This document shows positions 1 to 5,637 of a DNA stretch of 5,637 bases, piece after piece. The stretch's first letter is position 1. Every line of letters begins with the position of its first letter. Made by a program: the position numbers and the translations under genes. The DNA comes from Alphaproteobacteria bacterium (lineage in GTDB: Bacteria; Pseudomonadota; Alphaproteobacteria; Puniceispirillales; Puniceispirillaceae): assembly GCA_011524805.1 (NCBI GenBank), contig WTJO01000191.1:1-5637 (forward strand), written 5' to 3'. The notes under the pieces were generated by a model. The model did no database searches and was not told where the DNA came from. It saw only the letters and a program-made list of their open reading frames with translations.

Positions 1-962
1 ACAACCCGCTTCGTCAGGCTGATAGCAGCTTTTCCTGATACTTCACCTACTGCACCGATAAATACCGGCTTATCTTCCATTTTTATGGTAATACCGCCAC
101 TTACTTCTAGCGGGATGACATCACCAGATACCAGCCGTGTCATACTGCCAACAGACAGGCTCGGGCGACCAAGCAACGCAGATAGCTCCAGCGGGATATC
201 CAAAATCGCCTTCTCAATTTTCTCACGCCAGCTTACATCATCAGCCAGACTGTCAGACTGAACACGTGAGCGAAGCTGGGCGGCGATTGGCTTTAATGTC
301 TGAAGCGGGTAGACAATGTCAATCTTATCTGATTCTTTATCTGGCAGCTGGATAACAAACGAACAGATAATCACCAGCTCAGAGCCATCTACCACAGAGG
401 CAAACTGGGTATTAACCTCTCTGCCCTGCTGGACAAGCGTGATGGGCATCAGATCTCGCCATGCTGATGATAATGACATCATCAGCCCTTCTGAAACCAG
501 CTCGATAACACGTTCTTCTGTGGCGGTAAACTCAGCCCGCTTGCCGCCGCCACTGCCAAGATCGCCACCATAATAGGCAGCTGTCAGGGTAGAGATAAAT
601 TCAGGCTGGATGGCCATTAGCATAGGGCCTCTCAGCTCCTCGATACGCGAAATATTGAGGTTCATGAAATTATCAATGCTGTCGGTATATTCATCAAAGG
701 ATTTCACCTCTGGCGGAAATGGCGTTATGCGTGGCTGAAGGCGCAACATTGGCAGGAATACCGAACGCGCCAGACGGGCAAACCGCTCATTTACCTGCCG
801 CAACGCATAATAATCGCCCATCAATGACAGGTCATCCTCACCAAAGGTAAAGGGACGCACTTCATCAGAACCAGCAATATCAACAGTTGACTGAGAGCTT
901 GACTGGGCAAGCCCCTCCATCAATGCATTTACTTCATCTGTTGTCAGCTTCTTCGATGCCAT
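1..962 (-). CDS. fliM: Flagellar motor switch protein FliM (3' end beyond the window)
   Basis: FliM is the middle component of the cytoplasmic C-ring. It binds phospho-CheY through its N-terminus, FliG through its middle domain and FliN through its C-terminal SpoA-type domain, and so sets rotation direction. The frame is open for 320 codons from an ATG at 962 to the left edge. Residues 6-17 (LTTDEVNALMEG) correspond to the CheY-binding segment, LSQAEIDALL in E. coli. A CheC-like middle domain spans about 35-235, including the glycine-rich YYGGDLGSGGG at 130-140 followed by FTATEERVIELV. Residues 245-320 fit the start and core of the FliN-like domain (SGDVIPL, then VFIGAVGEVSGKAAISL). FliM is usually about 330-370 residues, so only a short C-terminal end should be missing. 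An AAGAGGA at 974-980 lies 11 bases before the start, a somewhat long spacing. It follows fliL after 60 bp. Identification is confident from motifs and synteny. Confidence 0.95.
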   Translation of the reverse strand, partial: MASKKLTTDEVNALMEGLAQSSSQSTVDIAGSDEVRPFTFGEDDLSLMGDYYALRQVNERFARLARSVFLPMLRLQPRITPFPPEVKSFDEYTDSIDNFMNLNISRIEELRGPMLMAIQPEFISTLTAAYYGGDLGSGGGKRAEFTATEERVIELVSEGLMMSLSSAWRDLMPITLVQQGREVNTQFASVVDGSELVIICSFVIQLPDKESDKIDIVYPLQTLKPIAAQLRSRVQSDSLADDVSWREKIEKAILDIPLELSALLGRPSLSVGSMTRLVSGDVIPLEVSGGITIKMEDKPVFIGAVGEVSGKAAISLTKRV

Positions 963-1022
963 ATTATCCGCAATCCTCTTTGGATGAGATACCTAATCTG
1001 TTCTTCGGCTTTTGCCAAGCCT

Positions 1023-1607
1023 TTATTGCAGAACAAAACTGGTGAAATGCACTTCCTCGATACCGCCAAAATCTTCCAGCAGAACCAGCTTTTCATTAAT
1101 GCCCGCAGCAAGCGCACGCCCCAGAGCCTCGCGCCCTGCCTTGCCCTGAATATCTTCTTCGGTAAATTCGCTCATGACATTAAGGATTTCTGATCTTAGT
1201 GCCAGCTGATGCGCTTCGACATTGGCCATTACACTTTCATCATATTGTGTTGATACGCCAAGTCCAAGCTGAAGGAATTTACGTGAATTTTTCAGGTTGG
1301 TCGTAAACGTACCCGGAAATTCGAAATAAGTCGTAACAAAGGTTTCGATAAGCGGCTTTTCCTTGGCCACCTTGTCTGCACCTTCAATCGCAGCTTCTTC
1401 GGCAGCCATTTTTTCTGCCTCTGCCTCTGCCATCTTCTTGTCGATAATATCCTCAATCTCTTCTGAGGGGGATGGTGCCTGACTGCCAAATAACACATAA
1501 CCGGCGCCTACACCCGCACCGACCAACAGCAAGCCACCTAGCACCATGGCGATTATCTTAACCAGACCACCACGCTTCTTTGGTTCATCATTTTCTTCAT
1601 CAGCCAT
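1023..1607 (-). CDS. fliL: Flagellar basal body-associated protein FliL
   Basis: FliL is a single-pass inner-membrane protein that surrounds or supports the stator units, affecting torque and, in some species, swarming. The 194-residue product has a short charged cytoplasmic N-terminus (1-16, with KKRGG just before the membrane). A Gly/Val/Leu-rich transmembrane helix follows at about 17-41. Residues 47-82 form an Ala/Glu/Lys-rich, probably helical linker. The conserved periplasmic FliL domain runs from about 88 to 194 and ends in VHFTSFVLQ, the typical closing signature of the family (V-x-F-T-x-F-V-x-Q). Length is slightly above the common 150-180 because of the linker. The ATG at 1607 has the best ribosome binding site in the window (AGGAGA, 8-base spacing). 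It lies 51 bp after fliK and 60 bp before fliM, consistent with one operon. No cleavable signal peptide is apparent; the helix is an anchor. Confidence 0.95.
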   Translation of the reverse strand: MADEENDEPKKRGGLVKIIAMVLGGLLLVGAGVGAGYVLFGSQAPSPSEEIEDIIDKKMAEAEAEKMAAEEAAIEGADKVAKEKPLIETFVTTYFEFPGTFTTNLKNSRKFLQLGLGVSTQYDESVMANVEAHQLALRSEILNVMSEFTEEDIQGKAGREALGRALAAGINEKLVLLEDFGGIEEVHFTSFVLQ

Positions 1608-1615
1608 CGCTGTTT

Positions 1616-1621
1616 TCTCCT
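1616..1621 (-). promoter_or_regulatory. Ribosome binding site of fliL
   Basis: AGGAGA on the minus strand, 8 bases before the fliL ATG. This is the strongest Shine-Dalgarno match in the window and fixes the start at 1607. By comparison, the fliK start has almost no recognisable site. Confidence 0.85.
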
Positions 1622-1658
1622 GCTCTCAGACCTGTTATTCTACCGTATGATGACATTA

Positions 1659-3188
1659 TCATGCTTTCAGATTAACCTTATTTTCAGAAGCATAAAGTTC
1701 ATCTGAAATAGTGTCATCTTCTATCCCAGCTACATCACCCTCTGCAAGCTGCTTATGCTGTTCACCCTGTTTTTGCGACTGGTCATTGGCATGCTGGTCT
1801 CCTGCCAGACCTGACTGGCTTGAAAATTGCGCCAGCTTCATGCCGCTTTGCTCAAGCATCTGTGCCAGCCTGTGTTCAGCATCGCCAATCATCTGCGCAG
1901 CAGACGCAGATTCTGCTTTCATATGAATATGTGTCTGATCATTCACAAGGCTCAGATTCACGCGGAGCCTGCCAAGACTGCGCGGATTCAATTCGAAATC
2001 TATGCCTTCTGCCTTTTGACCAAGCGCCCGTTCAATCCGCTTGACCAGAGTTTCTGCCCAGTTATCTTCCATCATATCCAGCATATCGGCGATGGTATCT
2101 GACATTGAACTGCCAGCTAGCGTCTGCTGAGCCTGACCCTGTGCGCCCTGATGAGATGACTGCCCGCCGGAAGCAGAGGTATTTGCTGCCACTAGCTGGG
2201 CGCTAGCTGTCTCTGGTGAAGCTGTTTTCGGGGCTGTATCCAGCCCCTCGCCCGAAATCGGCTTTAGCGCTATTCTGCTCATCTGCTCTGCTGTCATCGC
2301 ACTCTGTCTGGCAGTTTTCAAATCTGCAGCGCTAAGTGTTTCAGAGAGCTGTTTTGCACTCTGTGCTGTATCTGTCTTTGCATTAGCCATGGCGGCAATA
2401 TGGCTATCTTTTTTAGCCATCTTAATGTTTGTGCCAGCATATTCGGCTAGCTTGCCTGTCTCAGGCAGGATGCGGGCATTTTTCGCATTCTGGCCAGCTA
2501 TCTTTGAGGCCTGCCTTTCGGCGCCTATGACTGTCTGTTGTAGCTGGTTGCCAGAAGGCATGGCGGTGCTTTTTGCATGTGCCGGTGTGGCTGTGGTGTT
2601 CGATGCTGGATCTGTGGTGGTTTTTCCAGACTTGCCTGTCATCTGGCCTGCTAGCTGCATGGCTGGCTGTTTTGAGCGCGCACTATCGTCCTGGCTGGCA
2701 GGCAAATTTGCAGGCTGGCGAGCTGTTCTAGCTGCCATCTCTGGCTGTTTTGCTACTATCCGGCCATCTCTTTGGGCTTCTGACAGCAAAGAATGCGTAG
2801 GGCTTTGACGCTGCGCGTCTTGTTCTGCTGTGCCATCCTGTGGCATGCTATCTTTTGTGCTATCATCTGCGGTATGCGTTATAATGGCAGTCGCGCCTAT
2901 GCTAGCCAGCAGGGTAGTCGATACATCATCTTCAGCCTCTGACGCATCGCCATCCTCAGCAATGATGATACCGGCTACATCTTCACGTTCTGCATCCACG
3001 TCAATAGAGGCAGGCCGGCTAGCTTCACCAGCCATATCGGTAGATTTTGTATCTGAGGCGTCTTCAAGCACCACACCGCCAAAAAGCGATGCGAACAGCC
3101 CTTCACCCTCAGTATTGCTTTCCTGAGTAGCTGATAATGTGGGCGGCTGTGTGTTTGACAGTTTCTGGGATGACGAAATTGATGCCAT
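1659..3188 (-). CDS. fliK: Flagellar hook-length control protein FliK
   Basis: FliK is secreted through the flagellar export gate during hook growth. It acts as a molecular ruler, and its C-terminal domain acts on FlhB to switch export from hook to filament substrates. The 509-residue product has the family's two-part layout. Residues 1 to about 370 are low-complexity and rich in Ala, Ser, Thr, Gln and Lys, with no predicted fold; this is the ruler region, which varies freely between species. Residues about 374-459 form the conserved hook-length domain, with the hallmark ELNPRSLGRLRVNLSL (399-414) and a following helical part ending in LEQSGMKLAQF. A hydrophilic Gln/Asp/Glu-rich tail of about 50 residues closes the protein. 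The ATG at 3188 is certain because an in-frame TAA lies nine bases upstream (3198-3200) with no other start between. Only a weak AGAAG sits close to the start. A candidate sigma-54 promoter lies in the gap before it. Confidence 0.93.
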   Translation of the reverse strand: MASISSSQKLSNTQPPTLSATQESNTEGEGLFASLFGGVVLEDASDTKSTDMAGEASRPASIDVDAEREDVAGIIIAEDGDASEAEDDVSTTLLASIGATAIITHTADDSTKDSMPQDGTAEQDAQRQSPTHSLLSEAQRDGRIVAKQPEMAARTARQPANLPASQDDSARSKQPAMQLAGQMTGKSGKTTTDPASNTTATPAHAKSTAMPSGNQLQQTVIGAERQASKIAGQNAKNARILPETGKLAEYAGTNIKMAKKDSHIAAMANAKTDTAQSAKQLSETLSAADLKTARQSAMTAEQMSRIALKPISGEGLDTAPKTASPETASAQLVAANTSASGGQSSHQGAQGQAQQTLAGSSMSDTIADMLDMMEDNWAETLVKRIERALGQKAEGIDFELNPRSLGRLRVNLSLVNDQTHIHMKAESASAAQMIGDAEHRLAQMLEQSGMKLAQFSSQSGLAGDQHANDQSQKQGEQHKQLAEGDVAGIEDDTISDELYASENKVNLKA

Positions 3189-3228
3189 AAACTTCTGTTA
3201 ACCTTGCATAAATTCTTGCCGGACATAA

Positions 3229-3237
3229 TTATCCACA
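3229..3237. promoter_or_regulatory. Consensus DnaA-box 9-mer in the fliJ-fliK gap
   Basis: The plus strand reads TTATCCACA, a perfect match to the strong DnaA-box consensus (TTAT-C/A-CACA). A given 9-mer is expected about once per 131 kb on two strands, so finding one inside a gap of about 94 bp is notable. It overlaps the start point predicted for the sigma-54 promoter next to it (about -2 to +7). A single box does not make an origin. If functional, it would more likely be a regulatory site that represses fliK or links it to the replication cycle. It could still be chance in AT-rich DNA. Confidence 0.35.
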
Positions 3238-3244
3238 CATAAAA

Positions 3245-3262
3245 ATGCAAAGATGATGCCAA
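3245..3262 (-). promoter_or_regulatory. Candidate sigma-54 (RpoN) -24/-12 promoter for fliK
   Basis: The minus strand reads TTGGCATCATCTTTGCAT. The invariant GG (3260-3259) and GC (3248-3247) are separated by exactly 10 bases, as in the sigma-54 consensus YTGGCACGNNNNTTGCW. Both flanking blocks are intact (TGGCA and TTGCA); only the CG after TGGCA differs (TC here). The predicted start is near 3235, giving a leader of about 47 bases before the fliK ATG. Flagellar middle and late genes are RpoN-dependent in many polar-flagellated proteobacteria and in Caulobacter, which makes the placement sensible. The site would let fliK-fliL-fliM be transcribed separately from fliI-fliJ. The call is from pattern only; activator sites were not identified. 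Confidence 0.55.
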
Positions 3263-3282
3263 CTAGCATGAAAGGGGCAAAC

Positions 3283-3711
3283 TTAACGCCTTCGGCCTGA
3301 GACAAGCTCTGATAATGACTGGTCTGCCTTTGCCTGACGTTCCTGTCTTGCCTTGGCCAGCAATTCTTCGGCCTTTTCCTGTTTCTGGTTTCGGCGTCTT
3401 TCGGCCTTGATCAATTCGGCAACCAGCTTTTCACGTTCCTGTTCAAGCTGGATATTACGTTCAGCTATCATGGCAAGCTGGTCACGGATTCTGGTATTAA
3501 ACCATGAGGCAGCCTGAAGGCTTTGCGGGCTGGATGAAAAGCTTTTCTGCTCATTCTGTTCAATCAGCTCTTCAAGCTGTTGCTTCATGTCGATATTTTT
3601 GTCTATCTCGCCCTGTATCAGCGCAACAGACTGGCGGGATTTGGAAACAACCACCTTTTCCTTGGTTGCCAGCTTGTCAAACACAGATGCACGTTTTGTT
3701 GTATTTGCCAT
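3283..3711 (-). CDS. fliJ: Flagellar export protein FliJ
   Basis: FliJ is a small coiled-coil protein that inserts into the FliI hexamer much like the gamma stalk of F1-ATPase. It contacts FlhA, activating the export gate and helping recycle chaperones. The 142-residue product matches the usual length (about 140-150) and is almost wholly helical. A first heptad-rich segment runs at about 20-56, and a Ser/Pro/Gln-rich turn lies at 57-66. A longer, highly charged coiled coil runs at about 73-130, followed by a basic end (GRRR). Sequence conservation in FliJ is low, so the call rests on length, coiled-coil form and its place directly after fliI. The ATG at 3711 is preceded by a purine-rich AAAGAAGAG (3716-3724), a modest ribosome site four bases away. 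A palindrome lies just upstream in the 58-bp gap after fliI. Confidence 0.88.
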   Translation of the reverse strand: MANTTKRASVFDKLATKEKVVVSKSRQSVALIQGEIDKNIDMKQQLEELIEQNEQKSFSSSPQSLQAASWFNTRIRDQLAMIAERNIQLEQEREKLVAELIKAERRRNQKQEKAEELLAKARQERQAKADQSLSELVSGRRR

Positions 3712-3725
3712 GATACTCTTCTTTA

Positions 3726-3743
3726 GCGGGAGATATCCCCCGC
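3726..3743. repeat. 18-bp near-perfect palindrome between fliI and fliJ
   Basis: The plus strand reads GCGGGAGATATCCCCCGC. The outer arms GCGGG/CCCGC pair fully, the centre GATATC is self-complementary, and the single mismatch would be a G-U pair in the fliJ mRNA. It lies 14 bases before the fliJ ATG, next to the ribosome site. It has no following T-run, so it is not a standard terminator. Possible roles are a protein-binding operator or an mRNA hairpin that adjusts fliJ translation or protects the fliI message end; the sequence does not decide between them. Confidence 0.5.
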
Positions 3744-3769
3744 ATTACCTGTCTTGCAGATTATACCGG

Positions 3770-5098
3770 CTAGCCAGCTTTCATGAGCTGGGTTAGCGCG
3801 GCGACAGAGTCATCAAACCCTGCTTTCTGATCATAGGGCTGTTTGATAATATCCATTAGTTGCGGCCATAGCTGGACGGCCAGATCAAGGTCGGGATCCT
3901 GACCTGCGCTATAGCCCCCCATCATAATCAAGTCCCTGTTTTCAAGATACAGAGACACCAGACGCCTGAAAATGGTGGCGGCCTGTTTCTGGTCATCCGA
4001 GACAATTTCATTCATCACACGGCTTACAGATGCAGGTACGTCCACCGCCGGATAGATGCCCATCTGTGTCTGTTCGCGCGACAGCAGAATATGACCATCC
4101 AGAATAGCTCTGGCAGTATCTACGACCGGATCATTTGTGTCATCCCCATCTGCCAGCACCGTATAGAATGAGGTGATCGCGCCCTGCCCCGGCAAGCCTG
4201 TGCCAGAGCGTTCAATCAAATTTGGAATAAGCGATATGACAGAAGGCGGATAGCCTTTTGAAGTTGGCTGTTCGCCCAGCGCCAGCCCAATTTCACGCCG
4301 CGCATGGGCAACCCGTGTCAGGCTGTCCATAATGAGCAGGACATTTTTACCTTTGTCGCGGAAATATTCTGCTATGGCGGTGGCCCTGTTTGCGGCTCTG
4401 ATGCGCAATAGGGGCGATCTGTCTGCCGGTTCTGCAACCACGACAGTTCTGTCTCTTGTCTCGGCACTAAATACCGTATTGACAAAATCACCTACCTCGC
4501 GACCTCGCTCACCAATCAGCCCGACAACCACAACATCTGCTTCTGTGTAGCGCGTCATCATGCTAAGCAAGACAGACTTGCCCACACCTGAGCCTGCAAT
4601 AATGCCGAGGCGCTGTCCCTGCCCGACCGTGAGCAGGCTGTTAATCACCCGCACCCCGACATCAAGATGCGTATTTACAGGCTTTCTGGCCAGCGGATTC
4701 AGCTTCACCCCTTCCATGGGCCAGCTATCGTTTAGCTCCATTTCAGGCTTGTCATCAAGACAGTTTCCAAGCGCGTCAACCACACGCCCAAGCACATCAT
4801 CACCAATCGCCATAAGATGGCCATCATCTTTTACCGTAACCCGCGCACCAACCGCAATTCTGGCGCCTGTTTCATGCACACATAGCAAATTGTTGCTATT
4901 CTGGAAGCCGATAATCTCGGCAATGATAGTGCCGCCATCCTGTGCCTGTATCTCGCACAAGGTGCCAATTGTCGCCGGAAATCCGCTGCATTCGATCATT
5001 ATCCCGTCAAAACGGGATACGCGCCCTGATATCGATGATATGGTGCGTTGCCGTGTTGCAGAAATTGTTGATGCCAGTTTTTTGCTTAAAGCTGTCAT
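3770..5098 (-). CDS. fliI: Flagellum-specific ATPase FliI
   Basis: FliI is the ATPase of the flagellar type III export apparatus. It forms a hexamer under the FlhA/FlhB gate and, with FliH and FliJ, drives loading and unfolding of export substrates. The 442-residue product is normal length (about 430-460). It shows an N-terminal beta-barrel domain (about 24-92), the Walker A loop AGSGVGKS (168-175, Lys174), and the catalytic-glutamate segment GERGRE (196-201, Glu197). The Walker B strand VLLIMD follows at 253-258 (Asp258). The alpha/beta ATPase signature is at 350-359 (PAVDVPASVS), with Arg360 in the arginine-finger position. All key residues are present, so it should be active. The GYPPSVISLIPNLIERSG stretch is typical of the FliI/type III ATPase group. 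The ATG at 5098 begins two bases after the upstream gene's stop, with TGAGG seven bases away inside that gene, which suggests translational coupling. Confidence 0.98.
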   Translation of the reverse strand: MTALSKKLASTISATRQRTISSISGRVSRFDGIMIECSGFPATIGTLCEIQAQDGGTIIAEIIGFQNSNNLLCVHETGARIAVGARVTVKDDGHLMAIGDDVLGRVVDALGNCLDDKPEMELNDSWPMEGVKLNPLARKPVNTHLDVGVRVINSLLTVGQGQRLGIIAGSGVGKSVLLSMMTRYTEADVVVVGLIGERGREVGDFVNTVFSAETRDRTVVVAEPADRSPLLRIRAANRATAIAEYFRDKGKNVLLIMDSLTRVAHARREIGLALGEQPTSKGYPPSVISLIPNLIERSGTGLPGQGAITSFYTVLADGDDTNDPVVDTARAILDGHILLSREQTQMGIYPAVDVPASVSRVMNEIVSDDQKQAATIFRRLVSLYLENRDLIMMGGYSAGQDPDLDLAVQLWPQLMDIIKQPYDQKAGFDDSVAALTQLMKAG

Positions 5099-5100
5099 GA

Positions 5101-5637
5101 TTATGCCTCATCATCTGATGGCATCGCTCTGCCGCCCATCGGGAAGCCAAACTCACCTTCACCTTCGCTGGCAGGTGGTGCAAATTCCGTCTCGCCTGTT
5201 TCATCGGCAAAGCCTGTATCCGGAATTTCCTGCTGAGGCGGAAATCCAAACTCGCCCTCACCTTCTGTTGCTGGCGGCGCAAACAGCACCTCTTCCTTAG
5301 CTGGCTCTGGTTCTGGCGCAGGCTGAGGTTCCGGTGCCGGTGCGGCTTCTGGTACTGGTGCAGCCTCTGGTACTGGCGAGGCCTCTGGTTCTTGAGCGGC
5401 CTCTGGTGCCGGTGCGGCCTCTAGTTCTTGAGCGGCCTCTGGTGCCGGTGCGGCCTCTAGTTCTTGAGCAGCCTCTGGTGCCGGTGCGGCCTCTAGTTCT
5501 TGAGCAGCCTCTGGTGCCGGTGCTGCCACTGAAAGGGGTTCTGAGACAGATTCAGGCTGAATAGCTTCTGGCTGTGCCACCTCTTCAGGGGCTGGCTGTT
5601 CCATTTCTTCGGGAGCTGGCTGAGGTGCCGGCTGAGG
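5101..5637 (-). CDS. Pro/Ala/Glu-rich protein in the fliH position (5' end beyond the window)
   Basis: I do not recognise a family in the 178 codons present. The frame stays open to the right edge, and the residues before the first in-window Met (PQPAPQPAPEE) have the same composition. That Met, at 5604, is therefore probably internal. From N to C the product shows a Pro/Gln/Glu-rich stretch, four close copies of a 12-residue unit PAPEAAQELEAA, two decayed copies, then FAPPATEGEGEFGFP and FAPPASEGEGEFGFP 54 residues' spacing or less apart, and an end in AMPSDDEA. It is strongly acidic, nearly lacks lysine, and has no membrane segment or signal; it should be disordered. Its place directly before fliI, with a two-base gap, is where fliH normally lies, so it may be the tail of a FliH-like protein whose conserved part is outside the window. 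A separate protein is equally possible. The coding call is firm; the function is not. Confidence 0.8.
   Translation of the reverse strand, partial: PQPAPQPAPEEMEQPAPEEVAQPEAIQPESVSEPLSVAAPAPEAAQELEAAPAPEAAQELEAAPAPEAAQELEAAPAPEAAQEPEASPVPEAAPVPEAAPAPEPQPAPEPEPAKEEVLFAPPATEGEGEFGFPPQQEIPDTGFADETGETEFAPPASEGEGEFGFPMGGRAMPSDDEA
5106..5110 (-). promoter_or_regulatory. Ribosome binding site of fliI inside the upstream gene
   Basis: TGAGG on the minus strand, seven bases before the fliI ATG and inside the last codons of the upstream gene. Its position, with only two bases between stop and start, supports coupled translation of the two genes and the start chosen at 5098. Confidence 0.7.
5140..5283 (-). 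repeat. Two copies of a 15-residue motif at the protein C-terminus
   Basis: Codon-aligned copies at 5239-5283 (FAPPATEGEGEFGFP) and 5140-5184 (FAPPASEGEGEFGFP) lie 99 bp apart and differ at one residue. The DNA of the copies differs at several silent positions, so the peptide has been kept while the bases drifted. This points to selection on the motif, perhaps as a binding peptide with aromatic anchors (F...F-G-F) in a disordered acidic tail. Confidence 0.8.
5342..5521 (-). repeat. 36-bp in-frame tandem repeat array
   Basis: Five consecutive 36-bp units tile this stretch (unit starts at 5342, 5378, 5414, 5450 and 5486). The units at 5450 and 5486 are identical, the one at 5414 differs by one base, the one at 5378 by about three, and the one at 5342 by about eight. 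Each encodes 12 residues (PAPEAAQELEAA and variants), so gain or loss of units keeps the frame. The near-identity at one end and decay at the other suggest recent expansion by slippage or unequal exchange. Confidence 0.9.

Noticed and set aside
1003..1019. Small hairpin (CTTGGC-AAAA-GCCGAAG) after the fliL stop as a terminator
   Set aside because: The stem is short with a bulge and is not followed by a T-run. fliM follows after 60 bp with the same orientation, so termination there is unlikely.
1292..1498. Alternative minus-strand frame of 68 residues inside fliL
   Set aside because: It is an overlapping frame of fliL, rich in Arg and Pro, with no independent support.
2389..2808. Plus-strand open frame of 139 residues with a hydrophobic start resembling a signal peptide
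   Set aside because: It lies wholly antisense to the low-complexity part of fliK. The hydrophobic look is the mirror of Ala/Lys/Asn-rich codons, and no family or ribosome site supports it.
3204..3250. Inverted TTGCAT/ATGCAA arms flanking the fliK leader
   Set aside because: The arms are only six bases, 35 bases apart, and do not extend. One arm is explained by the sigma-54 -12 block.
3760..3765. Perfect TATAAT on the minus strand just after the fliI stop, a possible -10 box for fliJ
   Set aside because: No -35-like hexamer is found at 16-18 bases upstream and no extended -10 TG is present. A single hexamer is weak evidence.
4560..5300. Plus-strand open frame of 246 residues
   Set aside because: It is antisense to fliI and to the end of the acidic gene. 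Fully intact ATPase motifs on the minus strand explain the sequence, and the plus-strand product has no recognisable domain.
5334..5564. Plus-strand open frame encoding a Pro/Leu/Val repeat
   Set aside because: It is the antisense reading of the 36-bp repeat array. The minus frame is open through the whole region and has the correct position before fliI.

Overview
This window is one block of flagellar assembly genes. All genes lie on the minus strand, so transcription runs from the right edge to the left. In that order they are: an open-ended Pro/Ala/Glu-rich coding region (5637 to 5101), fliI (5098-3770), fliJ (3711-3283), fliK (3188-1659), fliL (1607-1023) and the first 320 codons of fliM (962 to the left edge). 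Gaps between genes range from 2 to about 94 bp, and no stretch over 100 bp lacks a gene. I see no RNA gene, mobile element, CRISPR array or convincing terminator.

Organism: a motile Gram-negative bacterium, most likely a proteobacterium. An alphaproteobacterium of middling GC content would fit, but this is an impression from protein style and base composition, not a demonstrated placement. The order I-J-K-L-M is the widespread fli order, and the right-hand partial gene sits where fliH usually lies.

How the genes work together: FliI is the ATPase at the base of the flagellar type III export gate and FliJ is its coiled-coil stalk partner. FliK is exported and measures the hook, switching the gate from hook to filament substrates. 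FliL is a single-span membrane protein that associates with the stator and basal body. FliM is the C-ring switch protein that binds phospho-CheY.

The least ordinary parts are the two non-standard stretches. (1) The fliJ-fliK gap (3189-3282) holds a good match to a sigma-54 (-24/-12) promoter reading into fliK. A perfect 9-base DnaA-box consensus overlaps its predicted start point. (2) The gene in the fliH position ends in a long, apparently disordered, acidic Pro/Ala/Glu tail. The tail is built from a nearly identical 36-bp tandem repeat followed by two copies of a 15-residue motif, and no FliH-type conserved domain is visible in the part present. A near-perfect 18-bp palindrome between fliI and fliJ is also worth noting. 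I found no evidence of an entirely new multi-gene system.
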